A DNA stretch of 59,624 bases from Bacteriovorax sp. (GTDB taxonomy: Bacteria; Bdellovibrionota; Bacteriovoracia; Bacteriovoracales; Bacteriovoracaceae), in the NCBI GenBank assembly GCA_018060625.1, contig JAGOVS010000005.1:1-59624 (forward strand), read 5' to 3'. Below are positions 1 through 9,105 of this stretch, piece by piece. Every line of letters starts with the position of its first letter. Position 1 is the stretch's first letter. The notes under the pieces were generated by a model. The model was not told the origin of the DNA, did no database searches, and saw only the letters and a list, made by a program, of their open reading frames with translations. The translations under genes were made by a program, and so were the position numbers.

Positions 1-6
1 TTAAAA

Positions 7-83
7 TGGCGCAAACGGCAGGAGTCGAACCTGCGACCACTTGATTCGTAGTCAAGTACTCTATCCAACTGAGCTACGTCTGC
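7..83 (-). tRNA. tRNA-Arg (anticodon ACG)
   Basis: Read on the minus strand the sequence folds as a full cloverleaf: a 7-bp acceptor stem GCAGACG/CGTTTGC with one G-T pair, a D arm with GCTCAGTTGGATAGAGT, an anticodon arm CTTGA-CTACGAA-TCAAG whose anticodon is ACG (read as ICG after deamination, decoding CGU/CGC/CGA), and a T arm with GGTTCGACTCC. Discriminator G is followed by a genome-encoded CCA. It lies downstream of, and in the same direction as, the large membrane-protein gene, but a promoter-like sequence just upstream suggests its own transcription. Confidence 0.96.
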
Positions 84-155
84 GCAAATTTTAAAGAACG
101 AAGATGAAAACTTACAGTCAAAAAGTTATTAGCCCAATGCTGCATTTTCCTCGGT

Positions 156-185
156 ATAATACATAGAAATTACATCTAATGGCAA
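156..185 (-). promoter_or_regulatory. Candidate sigma70-type promoter for tRNA-Arg
   Basis: On the minus strand TTGCCA (180-185) and TATTAT (156-161) are separated by 18 bp. This would start transcription near 149, about 65 nt before the mature tRNA. It is a consensus match only. Confidence 0.35.
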
Positions 186-262
186 GAGCTAGAATGTATT
201 TCTCCATCAAAAAATCTGAGGCCCATGACAGTTAATTTCCTGTTTTTACATCGGCCTATCAC

Positions 263-3200
263 TTATTTAAAAAAGTTCTTCATTAAATCCTTACATGAGC
301 CTTTAACGGCAACCGCAGGGCGAACAATGGCCTTCTCAGCAAGGCCCTTCACTTTATCGGCCACCGGTTTAACAAAAAAGTTATAACCTTTTGTAGAGGC
401 AAGAGAGTAGGTAACAGCTATAAAGGTTAAATATGTCCCTGCCGATTTAAGCAATTCAAGCCCTGTAAGTTTCGCAGGATTGAAAGAGTCAACACTTAGG
501 CTAATTGAGAGATAGGTTGTTAAACATGCACCAAGAATAAGTGTCGTAAATTCGGCAATCGCGCGATTTGCTTTTAAGGGCATCGGTGGGTTTTGAATGG
601 AAAAGTCTGCCAACTTTAGGGCGTTTTCCTGCAAATGCAACTTTAGTTTCTCTTCAATTGAACTCACCGGCATATCTTCATGAATCATTCTTTCAAGTAA
701 AGCGACTCGCTCTTTAATCAGTACCTGATTTCTTGTTTTATTCGCTTCGTTGATATCCACTACAATACCTAAAATGAGAGCTCGCTTCTCTGGATTATTC
801 TCAATCAAATCTTTAATCTTTGATTCTAGTTTTGGAATATCTTCATAAAACTTTTTTGACTCAGAAAAAACTCTTTTAATTTCTTTTTTTAATTCTCCGT
901 CTGTTTTTGCATAGAGATCCGAGAGATCATTATATGCTCTCCATAATTTTTGATCATCTTTTTCCCTAAGAGCCTTTGAGATGTTGTTTTGAGCATTTTT
1001 TAACAATGCCACTCTTTCTGCAATGCGATCTTCTTCTAAACTATTTCCCACTCCGAGAAATTCCCAAGGCCATCCAAAAACAGGAACTGCATTAAGAAGG
1101 AAAAAGAGCCAAGCAATAAAGGCTTGCTCAAGAGGCTGTCCTCCAAGTAAATGTCTAAATGCAACTGTCATGATCAAACCAACCTGGAACGTTGTCATTT
1201 GAGCAACAAAGAGTTTACTGTAAATTGCTCCAAGATTTGATTTAGGTAAATTAAGAACTTCTTTAAACCAACGATAAACTCCTAAATGCAATTTTTCAGG
1301 TACAATCTTTGATTCAATTAAAATATTCTCGAGTGGAAGATATCCTGTTTCTGCTTTTGGACGAACTTGTTGGTAGATCAGCATTCGCTTTGGTCCAGCT
1401 GATATTAAATGAGCAAAAGTATTACTGAACATATCTGTTCCATGACTAGGAGTAGTCCAAAGAAAATGTCCTTCTCCGTGAGCTAAAACCTCCGGTGGGT
1501 TTGATAAATTTGCTCGCTCACCAATAGTGGATGTCATGGCACTTACAATAACATGATCTTGATAAAACTCTGACCAAGTCTGATTTCCAACAAACTTATT
1601 AGCTACATTTTTTCTTAATTTTTGATAATTTTCCTGAGAAAATTCCGCAAGGGCCTTACCTGAAGAAGTAAGATTGAGAACAAATGTATTTTTTAATTTT
1701 CTGGCCGCAATTTTAATTTTCGAATTTGCCTCTATTAGATTAGCAACCGACTGTCCTTTTTTGTAATACATATCGAGGGTCGCGACATCCAGGTTATCAA
1801 TTTTAACACTCGAGTTTTTCATCAATCCTAACAGGTCAACATAAAGGCTATTGGCCACAAGTTCCCATTTTTTCTTAAGCACTTCATTGTTGTATATTTC
1901 TGTTAGTTGATCATAACTAATATCTCCCTTCATAAGGGCCACCAGTGTTGCAGGATCAATATTTCTTTCTTGAGATATAACCAAAGTTGCAAGTAAGAAA
2001 GCTTGGTTTCTAGCTGACAATGCCTCGTTAGAAGATTCAGCAATGGCCTTTAGTTGTAGATCTCTCATTTTTGATAATTTTTCTTTGCTCAAAAATGGAT
2101 TATTGAAACCTTGGCGAAAACTCTTATCTCCCTCGCTCATTCCAATGGCCTTTCCAATATCACTGTCGGCCTTAATGACTCGAAATGGACTTACTTTTGC
2201 CTTGAAGGCAAGCATTGTTGGTTGTCTTAATAAATCACAAACTCGAACGTATAAAGGAAGTAGTAAAAAGGTATAAGGACGTGTCGCAAATGTTACTATT
2301 CTTTGCTTAAAATCGAGATCCTTAAAAGCTTGGGCGGTATTCCCTAAATTTTGAGAAAGAACTTTCGCAATTCGAGCGCGATATGTTTCTCCTTCACTTA
2401 TTTTACCAAGGGCCACCGACCAATTATGCAAAATAAAGACGGACATCTGACTAAAGAGAGCTGCCATTGGCATAATCGCTAGCATTGAAAGTGTTCCGAG
2501 AATAAGTGGTTTGACATAAGCAGGATGAGTTCCCAATTGTCCAAAAATCATTATTTGATTTATCCAGTTTTGAAAAATATGAAACTTTAAGGCAATGGCA
2601 TGATCTAAAAATTGACCATCGATAAAGCTCACACCTTGATAGGCCAAAAGTCCTACTGCCGAAATTTTTGCGGTAAAGATGGCCAGCTTTTTATAAGGAA
2701 TGGCCTTGTACCACTTTGTTGTATTTTTCTTACTATAAATGGACTTCGTAAAATCAGCTTTAAGCAAAGCTTGATAATGACTTCTGAAATCTCCCTCTGC
2801 AAGTTGTTTTGAAAGAGCTGCTTGTTCACTTTTTAATCCGAGACCCTCTACTGAATTCTCTTCCGTTAACAATCTCTCTTGGATTTCAGCAATCTCTTTT
2901 GGCGCTTGAGTTGTAATTCGTTCATAACTGGCCAGCCAAGACTCAACACTATAACTATCTCTTTCCCCCGAGCGACTAAGGGCCTTAGATCTTTTAATAA
3001 GATTTTTTAATTGATCACGATTAAACGTACTAAGCGTCTCTCTAACTCTTTCTTTCAAATAAAGATCAAACTGCTCCTCTTCCTGAAGTGGTTTAATATC
3101 TTTAGCACCAGCACTTTCTAACTGTTCTAAAAGTTGCTCAATCGGTGCTTTATCATTATTAGGTTCATGTAAAAAATTTTTTAATCTCTCTGAAAATATT

Positions 3201-4105
3201 CTTCCATTTCCTTCGTGAGATGCCAGGGCCGATGAAAGAGCAATTTTCAAAGTTCCCCTTTGAATAATGTCACGGATGACGTCTCTGTTTAAAACAGCTC
3301 GTAAATTTCTTTTTCCATCTTGCAATTCATGGATAAAAAGATCACCAGCATTAACAACGCTCTCTCCACTCATATTTGTAGGGATAAGGGATTGCCCACT
3401 TGTTAAACCTAGTTTTATTTCTTCATCTGTATACGGCTTTAATCCTCTCGTATTGAAGGTCATTTTAATTTCTTTGCCCGTATTAAATCTCACCAATGTA
3501 TTCGAATTCACATCATAAATTTTATAAACAGGCACAATTCCCTTAAACATTTCTGTTAGTAAATGTCCTGTATCTAATGCAAAAATTTTTCCCGACTTAT
3601 CCATGATGACCGTAAATTCCTCATCTTTAACAGTCGAAACAATATTTAATCCTGAAATAAGATGTTCAATGACTTCTTCACCATTGCGAAGACCAACAAA
3701 AGCTAGTTTTCCATCTTGGGTTGACCTAATGATTATATCGTCCACAGCTTCGGCCGGAATGTTTTTCACATAGGTATCAAGTGAGTAAGTTTGATTTGTA
3801 GAAATGATTCTAACTGTCTGTCCAACAAGGTGTTCAGGGTCAATTAATTCTTGTGGTATATCTTTTAAGCGTCGCTCTTCAAGCGCTGACATTAAAAGTT
3901 CATACTCTTTTAATTTTGCTCGCTCTTGTGGTGAATTTAATTTTTGAGATGTTAAAAAATCTGTAACGTTGGCCAGTTCTGTTATCGGATTTGTTTCACT
4001 TAATTCTTGAGCAACTACCGCTGTCGTCTGTGAGACACCCATAATAAAAAGTGAAAGAATGCTTAAAAAGGAAGTTACCAGACGTAATTGCTTAATGAAC
4101 TTCAT
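263..4105 (-). CDS. Large signal-peptide-bearing membrane protein of unknown function (1280 aa)
   Basis: I do not recognise this protein. It begins with a clear export signal (MKFIKQLRLVTSFLSILSLF, followed by a small-residue stretch near residues 25-33). Residues about 35-465 look soluble and charged. Hydrophobic segments follow near residues 470-495, 530-558, 962-985, 993-1015, 1183-1205 and 1219-1238, with a long helical, Lys/Glu-rich region in between. A conserved-looking patch HGEGHFLWTTPSHGTDMFSN lies just before the third hydrophobic group and carries three His. The C-terminus is basic. It is monocistronic: tRNA-Ser(GCT) lies 203 bp upstream and tRNA-Arg 180 bp downstream, so gene context gives no clue. 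An envelope location is inferred from the signal and membrane segments; no enzymatic function is supported. Confidence 0.9.
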   Translation of the reverse strand: MKFIKQLRLVTSFLSILSLFIMGVSQTTAVVAQELSETNPITELANVTDFLTSQKLNSPQERAKLKEYELLMSALEERRLKDIPQELIDPEHLVGQTVRIISTNQTYSLDTYVKNIPAEAVDDIIIRSTQDGKLAFVGLRNGEEVIEHLISGLNIVSTVKDEEFTVIMDKSGKIFALDTGHLLTEMFKGIVPVYKIYDVNSNTLVRFNTGKEIKMTFNTRGLKPYTDEEIKLGLTSGQSLIPTNMSGESVVNAGDLFIHELQDGKRNLRAVLNRDVIRDIIQRGTLKIALSSALASHEGNGRIFSERLKNFLHEPNNDKAPIEQLLEQLESAGAKDIKPLQEEEQFDLYLKERVRETLSTFNRDQLKNLIKRSKALSRSGERDSYSVESWLASYERITTQAPKEIAEIQERLLTEENSVEGLGLKSEQAALSKQLAEGDFRSHYQALLKADFTKSIYSKKNTTKWYKAIPYKKLAIFTAKISAVGLLAYQGVSFIDGQFLDHAIALKFHIFQNWINQIMIFGQLGTHPAYVKPLILGTLSMLAIMPMAALFSQMSVFILHNWSVALGKISEGETYRARIAKVLSQNLGNTAQAFKDLDFKQRIVTFATRPYTFLLLPLYVRVCDLLRQPTMLAFKAKVSPFRVIKADSDIGKAIGMSEGDKSFRQGFNNPFLSKEKLSKMRDLQLKAIAESSNEALSARNQAFLLATLVISQERNIDPATLVALMKGDISYDQLTEIYNNEVLKKKWELVANSLYVDLLGLMKNSSVKIDNLDVATLDMYYKKGQSVANLIEANSKIKIAARKLKNTFVLNLTSSGKALAEFSQENYQKLRKNVANKFVGNQTWSEFYQDHVIVSAMTSTIGERANLSNPPEVLAHGEGHFLWTTPSHGTDMFSNTFAHLISAGPKRMLIYQQVRPKAETGYLPLENILIESKIVPEKLHLGVYRWFKEVLNLPKSNLGAIYSKLFVAQMTTFQVGLIMTVAFRHLLGGQPLEQAFIAWLFFLLNAVPVFGWPWEFLGVGNSLEEDRIAERVALLKNAQNNISKALREKDDQKLWRAYNDLSDLYAKTDGELKKEIKRVFSESKKFYEDIPKLESKIKDLIENNPEKRALILGIVVDINEANKTRNQVLIKERVALLERMIHEDMPVSSIEEKLKLHLQENALKLADFSIQNPPMPLKANRAIAEFTTLILGACLTTYLSISLSVDSFNPAKLTGLELLKSAGTYLTFIAVTYSLASTKGYNFFVKPVADKVKGLAEKAIVRPAVAVKGSCKDLMKNFFK

Positions 4106-4308
4106 ATAAATCCTTGATCAAGGGAATGTTCTATAGGGGCATTTTACAGTACAGAGGGTGTTCTTAGGGAACAGGGCATGGTGTCATATAAAAAAGACAT
4201 GGTCCCTATAAACTCTAGACATTCTGGTAAGACGCTTAAAGCGTGTGACTTAACTCATTGTAAATAAAGGCTGATTTTTCAGTTACAGATCGCCACTTCG
4301 TTAAAAAG

Positions 4309-4400
4309 TGGCGGAGACGGTGAGATTCGAACTCACGGTACCCCTTGCGGGGTACGACGCCTTAGCAAGGCGCTGGATTAGACCACTCTCCCACGTCTCC
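4309..4400 (-). tRNA. tRNA-Ser (anticodon GCT)
   Basis: The minus strand gives an acceptor stem GGAGACG/CGTCTCC, discriminator G and encoded CCA. The anticodon loop TTGCTAA reads GCT (codons AGC/AGU). A long class II variable arm with a GC-rich hairpin (GTACCCCGCAAGGGGTAC) is diagnostic for tRNA-Ser. It is 55 bp downstream of a second tRNA-Ser in the same direction, and the two are probably cotranscribed. Confidence 0.96.
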
Positions 4401-4455
4401 AAGTACTCGATAAATAATTTTGTCTAAAATTTAGAAGTGGTGGCGCTTAAAAAAG

Positions 4456-4543
4456 TGGCGGAGGACACAGGATTCGAACCTGCGGAACCTTTCGGTTCAA
4501 CGGTTTTCAAAACCGCCGCTATCGACCACTCAGCCAATCCTCC
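4456..4543 (-). tRNA. tRNA-Ser (anticodon TGA)
   Basis: The minus strand gives an acceptor stem GGAGGAT/GTCCTCC, discriminator G and encoded CCA. The anticodon stem-loop GCGGT-TTTGAAA-ACCGT carries TGA (codons UCA/UCG). The long variable arm TTGAACCGAAAGGTTCC marks it as class II. It is the promoter-proximal member of the two-gene serine tRNA cluster. Confidence 0.96.
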
Positions 4544-4558
4544 AAATTCTAGAACGTC

Positions 4559-4587
4559 ATCTTATGTGGTTTATTCAAAAAAGACAA
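4559..4587 (-). promoter_or_regulatory. Candidate promoter for the tRNA-Ser pair
   Basis: On the minus strand TTGTCT (4582-4587) and TAAGAT (4559-4564) are 17 bp apart, just after the stop codon of the TPR gene and about 16-23 bp before the first tRNA-Ser. The spacing and placement fit a sigma70-like promoter, which would let the tRNAs be expressed independently of the upstream operon. Confidence 0.4.
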
Positions 4588-4595
4588 GCAAGAAA

Positions 4596-7500
4596 CTACT
4601 GTAAATTTTTAATTTGTGCCTCAATTTGATCATGATCACTCGCTGCTGGACTTAATTTCATATAATCTTCAAATTTTTCTTTTGCTAAGGCCCTTTGGCC
4701 AGCTGCTTTATGAGCAAATCCCATTTGCTTATATATTTCAGGATTATTTTTATCTTCCTTCAGCGCTTGATTATAAAGCTCGATGGCTTCACTTGCGTAG
4801 TTTTGTGAGAGCTTTATCCAACCAAGACCCATTAAGGCCTCAACAGATTTGGGATTTAAACTAATCGCCTTTTCAAATCTTTGAATGGCCTCCCTGTAAT
4901 CCTTTTCCACTCGTGCGACCTCTCCACAAATAAAATATGCTGAATCCAGAGTAGGGTTAAGCTCAACTTCTTTAAGGGCCATTTCTTTAGCTTTTTTAAT
5001 ATCTCCAATTGCTAAATAGACTTTTGAAAGCATAAAGTGAACTTTTGGATATGAAGAAAGCTTCTGCCTCACTTCCTCGAATTCTCTTATTGCTTCTTGG
5101 TAGCGTTTTAAATTAAAAAGAAACTCCCCAAGCTCTAGGCGCGCTTTTAAATTTCCAGGATTAAATCTTAAAAGTTCGTAGCTGTAATTGATGTAATCAT
5201 CATTTTTTTCTTCGAGCTTGGCAGCATAAACAAGAAATTCATAAAAGGATTCGTCTTTTTTTGGTAATTCCTGAATTCGCTTATAATAGTTTTCAAATTC
5301 CTTAATTTGCCCACTTTTATAATAAATTTTCGCAATGGCCGCTATTAATTTAGGATCTTCTCCGATTTCGGAAATTGCATCTCGCAAATATCCAACAGCA
5401 GTATCAGTATTATCTTGTTCAAATAAAACTTCTGAATAAGCTGCAAGATATTCTGTATTTTTAGGATCAAGAATTAGGGCCTTGTTTAATCTCATTTTGG
5501 CATCATTAAATTTTTTTATTCGAATAAAAATTTTAGCTAACTGAAACATATCCGCATCGCTTAATGGATCCCGATTTAAAGCTTCTCCAAACCACTTTGC
5601 GGATAAAGGAATATTGGAATTAAGTAAGTTTATATGCCCCATGAGAGAAGCATATTCACTAGTGAGACTAAATTTCGTTTGCGAAAGTTCAATTAATAAT
5701 TTTTGAGCATCTGGCAATTTGTATGATTTAAAATAAGCTTGTACCAAATTTTTTTTAAGCAATAAATTAGTCGGATTGGCATCGATTGCCTTTTTTAAAG
5801 AAATAATTGCAGAATCAAACAACCCCCTCCTTAATTGCAAATCTACATGTTGCAAAATTGCTGGGATATAATCAGGAAACGCATCTATCGCTTCAATTGA
5901 AAAAGTGAACGCAGCTTCAATATTTTTATTCTTTATTTCTGTGTTTGCTTTCTTTATGAGATCAATAACCTTACTTTCTAAAATAAGTGATTGGGCCATA
6001 TTGTCGCCACTAATTTCCAAACTTGAGAGCATCGTTCTTAATTCATCTGATTCCTTAAGATCTAATGATTTTTTAAAATAACTACTCGCTTCTTTATTTT
6101 TTTTCTTCAAGGCATTCATTAAGCCCATATGCTGATAAAACTTAGCTGTAAAACTAGGAGAACCTTCACTTTTAATTTGGTTGCACTTATTTAGGACTTC
6201 TTCATATTTTTTTTGAGATTGGCTTTTAAATAGGTAATCGGCATATTTTAAAAGCAGGAGAGCACTGTTTGGATAATACTTTAAGCCTTCCTCTATTGTA
6301 TTCTGCGCTTCAGCTTGTTGATCATCTATTTCGCTAAATCGAGCAAGGTAATAATAGGCTTCCTGAGGTTTTTTAGGGATTTCTTTTAACTTAGTATATA
6401 TTTTTCTTGCTTCAACCAGGTCACCTGCATTAATAAGTAGTTCCAAGTCATAGGCAAGAAGCTTGCTTGATATTGGTCCCTTTACTCTCAAATAATTTTT
6501 TATAACATTTATGCCCGTTTGATATTTTCCAATTTTTCCATAGAACAAGGCCGTTCCTGTGACTACATTTAAATCAGTCAGCATTTTATTTTCTGAAAGC
6601 TGGATAAGTTTATAAATGGTGTTGGCAGAAATTTTAGAGTCTTTTGTTTCTTCTAGAAGTTCAGAATACGTCAGGATTAGTTCTCCAAGGGCCTCATTGT
6701 TACTAAATTGTTTTTGTAGGGACAAAAGGAATTGATCTGATGCCTGTATCCGATTTAAATAATTATTCTTTGCATAGAGATCTCTTCCCCGGCTTAATGC
6801 CGCTCCTGCAGCTGCCTTGTCTTCATATTCTTGTGTCATCGGAAACTTGATATCAAGGTATTTTAATCCTTGAGTCTTGGGTAGTTCATCGGGAGTTAAG
6901 AGAACATAAAATATTCCCAAAAATGCAAAGGCAACAATCCATGACATGCCTTTTTTCTTTCCATTTTTTTCATCATTTTCATCAGAGGTGTTTTCTCTTT
7001 CATCTCTATCGAAGGTTTCTTCTTTTAATCTTTTTTCACGCAACTCTTTGAGGTGAACCTTTTCTTGATTTTCTTCAATCCTGGCTTTCTGTTCTAGCTC
7101 TACCTCCGAAACACTAAGTTGAGCATTTATAGAAGGAAGCACGCTCGCAAGGTTTATAAACTCCGTTTTCTCATTCACAAGCTCTTCTTGAGTGGGAACA
7201 GGAGGGGGCTCATTTAATTTTTTCTTCTCTGAGACGATCCGCAATCTTGTTTCTTCTGACTCAATTTTTGGTCGTGATGCCTTAGATGGAACGACTATCG
7301 TTCTATCGACATCTGGGTGAGATTTATTCGCTGGTTTTTTAATTATTTTGGTTTTTTCGATCTGATCTTCATCAGGAGGATTTACTGACTTGAGGTTCTC
7401 TGCTTGATATTTTTTTTCCAACTCTACATAATCAACTTCAATATCTACTTTTTTATCAAACTTAAACTCTTGGAACGACTGATTCTCTGCCTTTTTAGCA

Positions 7501-7706
7501 CCTGGTGATTCGTTCTTTGTCGAATTTTGCAAAAAGGGTTGGAGCTCGGAGAAACTTTGGAGGCTTTTCCAATCGCCAATGGGAAATTGTTGGCAAAATT
7601 CATCACCTACAATGTGCTCTTTAAGGAAAAGTTCTTTAATTTCTTCAGAGCTAAACGGACCAATGACTCGGTCGTTTTTAAGCCTAACTCTATACTTTAC
7701 ACCCAT
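4596..7706 (-). CDS. GYF-like/TPR membrane-anchored protein at the end of the nuo run (1036 aa)
   Basis: Residues 1-60 resemble the bacterial GYF_2/DUF4339 type domain ([20 protein letters not shown], then W in DWKSLQ). A long charged, low-complexity linker with prolines follows (about 60-245). One transmembrane helix lies near 252-272 ([17 protein letters not shown]), and the remaining 750 residues are tetratricopeptide-like repeats; the clearest have the YxxAIxxFxxAxxLxP pattern near the C-terminus (for example [20 protein letters not shown]). The expected topology is cytoplasmic GYF domain, single membrane pass, external TPR scaffold. It starts 14 nt after nuoN and shares its strand, so it is probably cotranscribed with the Nuo genes. 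Partner and role are unknown; protein-protein scaffolding or assembly is the reasonable inference. Confidence 0.9.
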   Translation of the reverse strand: MGVKYRVRLKNDRVIGPFSSEEIKELFLKEHIVGDEFCQQFPIGDWKSLQSFSELQPFLQNSTKNESPGAKKAENQSFQEFKFDKKVDIEVDYVELEKKYQAENLKSVNPPDEDQIEKTKIIKKPANKSHPDVDRTIVVPSKASRPKIESEETRLRIVSEKKKLNEPPPVPTQEELVNEKTEFINLASVLPSINAQLSVSEVELEQKARIEENQEKVHLKELREKRLKEETFDRDERENTSDENDEKNGKKKGMSWIVAFAFLGIFYVLLTPDELPKTQGLKYLDIKFPMTQEYEDKAAAGAALSRGRDLYAKNNYLNRIQASDQFLLSLQKQFSNNEALGELILTYSELLEETKDSKISANTIYKLIQLSENKMLTDLNVVTGTALFYGKIGKYQTGINVIKNYLRVKGPISSKLLAYDLELLINAGDLVEARKIYTKLKEIPKKPQEAYYYLARFSEIDDQQAEAQNTIEEGLKYYPNSALLLLKYADYLFKSQSQKKYEEVLNKCNQIKSEGSPSFTAKFYQHMGLMNALKKKNKEASSYFKKSLDLKESDELRTMLSSLEISGDNMAQSLILESKVIDLIKKANTEIKNKNIEAAFTFSIEAIDAFPDYIPAILQHVDLQLRRGLFDSAIISLKKAIDANPTNLLLKKNLVQAYFKSYKLPDAQKLLIELSQTKFSLTSEYASLMGHINLLNSNIPLSAKWFGEALNRDPLSDADMFQLAKIFIRIKKFNDAKMRLNKALILDPKNTEYLAAYSEVLFEQDNTDTAVGYLRDAISEIGEDPKLIAAIAKIYYKSGQIKEFENYYKRIQELPKKDESFYEFLVYAAKLEEKNDDYINYSYELLRFNPGNLKARLELGEFLFNLKRYQEAIREFEEVRQKLSSYPKVHFMLSKVYLAIGDIKKAKEMALKEVELNPTLDSAYFICGEVARVEKDYREAIQRFEKAISLNPKSVEALMGLGWIKLSQNYASEAIELYNQALKEDKNNPEIYKQMGFAHKAAGQRALAKEKFEDYMKLSPAASDHDQIEAQIKNLQ

Positions 7707-7720
7707 TCATTCCTGTCTAC

Positions 7721-9103
7721 TTACTTCAACCCTAAGAAGAGTGATGGAGCAATTCCAAAAGTAAAGATCGACACTAAAATGATAACATGAACTAGCGATT
7801 CGCTAAACTGAGTTTTTATTATAGGTAATTTCATCTTTTCTTTGTTTTCTGTAAACAGATCACTTACGAAACGAATATAGTAGGCTAAACCAACGACCGA
7901 ACTAATAAAGATTGACGTTGTCTCGACGTTAAAGCCTTCTTTGAAAAAATTAGTGAACAACATATACTTCATTGCAAAGCCGGCAGTAAGAGGAATTCCC
8001 CCCAGGCTTAATACAAAAACAGAAAGCATGACAGCCAAACCTTTATTGCGATAAAACCCTGACATTAGCATGTCTCGACCATCTTTATTTTGATTATCCT
8101 GTGCAAATTGGTTAAGTATTAAAATAACCCCTGTCGCCGTTAACGAATAAATCACCAGATAGCTTATCAGTTGCTTCTCGTAGATTTCATCTGGATTCAT
8201 GCAAATCATCATCAACATGTATCCTGTATGTGCTACCGATGAATAAGCAATGATTCGCTTAAATTGCCCCTGCACGATGGCCATAATATTGCCATAAAAA
8301 GCAGATAGAACCGCAATAACCTGAATGATTCTAATTAAAATTTGCTGAAATTGAGGATCGCAATCTAAAAGCAAAACCTGAATTAATGTTATAAACTTAT
8401 ATCCAATAATGATCTTGGAAATAAAAAAGTTCGTTGCAAGATTCCCAGAGCTCACATTCGAATAAACATCAGCAATCCATGCATGAAAAGGAAATGCTCC
8501 TAATTTAAAACACGCAGTAAGAATAAAAATGCCAATCGCAATTGCATATAGTTCTTGATTATGAACCGTAACACCGACAAGGGTTAAGCCTCCGGTTGCC
8601 CCCAAGTAAAAAGCAACTCCCAATAAAAAGATCACTGAAACAACTGATCCTTGAATAAGATACTTAACCGAAGCTTCGCGTGAGTATTCTAAATCTGAAG
8701 TTGCGACGAGGGTATATCCAACCAAGGCGATGGTTTCAAGTGCCACATAAAAAGTAATTAGTTCATTGGCCCCCAGAAGAAAAACTCCTCCTAGAAACAT
8801 ATAGCTCATAAGCAGTGTACTTTTCACTTTTTCTAAAGATTTATACCCATTTATCAGAATCATAAGAATATTCAGAAGGGATACAATTTTTAAAAGAAAA
8901 ATCTTATTTCCTTCTAAAGTAAACAACTCACCTAACCTGAATACATCTTGGGTGAAAAGCATAAAATAGAAAGCAACTGCTGCGACAAGGCTTAAGCCAA
9001 AACCTATATGTTTACCATGCTTCTTTATATTTAACGAAAGAAGGGCAATAGAGTTTAGTGTGATAAAAGCTAGTACATTTTGAACAAATGATAAATTTTC
9101 CAT
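7721..9103 (-). CDS. nuoN: NADH-quinone oxidoreductase subunit N, module 2
   Basis: Antiporter-like membrane subunit of complex I (proton-conducting antiporter family), 460 aa and multi-spanning. The conserved Glu lies in ALETIALVGYTLVATSD, and the transport Lys near residue 199 is in FKLGAFPFHAWIADVYSNV. RIIAYSSVAHTGYMLM marks the second half-channel. The ATG is 2 nt after the nuoM stop, which indicates translational coupling. It is shorter and clearly diverged from the other NuoN in this window (488 aa), so this is an old second copy rather than a recent duplicate. Last Nuo gene of the second membrane module. Confidence 0.95.
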   Translation of the reverse strand: MENLSFVQNVLAFITLNSIALLSLNIKKHGKHIGFGLSLVAAVAFYFMLFTQDVFRLGELFTLEGNKIFLLKIVSLLNILMILINGYKSLEKVKSTLLMSYMFLGGVFLLGANELITFYVALETIALVGYTLVATSDLEYSREASVKYLIQGSVVSVIFLLGVAFYLGATGGLTLVGVTVHNQELYAIAIGIFILTACFKLGAFPFHAWIADVYSNVSSGNLATNFFISKIIIGYKFITLIQVLLLDCDPQFQQILIRIIQVIAVLSAFYGNIMAIVQGQFKRIIAYSSVAHTGYMLMMICMNPDEIYEKQLISYLVIYSLTATGVILILNQFAQDNQNKDGRDMLMSGFYRNKGLAVMLSVFVLSLGGIPLTAGFAMKYMLFTNFFKEGFNVETTSIFISSVVGLAYYIRFVSDLFTENKEKMKLPIIKTQFSESLVHVIILVSIFTFGIAPSLFLGLK

Positions 9104-9105
9104 TT

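Noticed and set aside
84-262. Possible small gene or terminator between the large membrane-protein gene and tRNA-Arg
   Set aside because: No frame with a ribosome site and no stable hairpin seen; only a promoter-like sequence for the tRNA is supportable.
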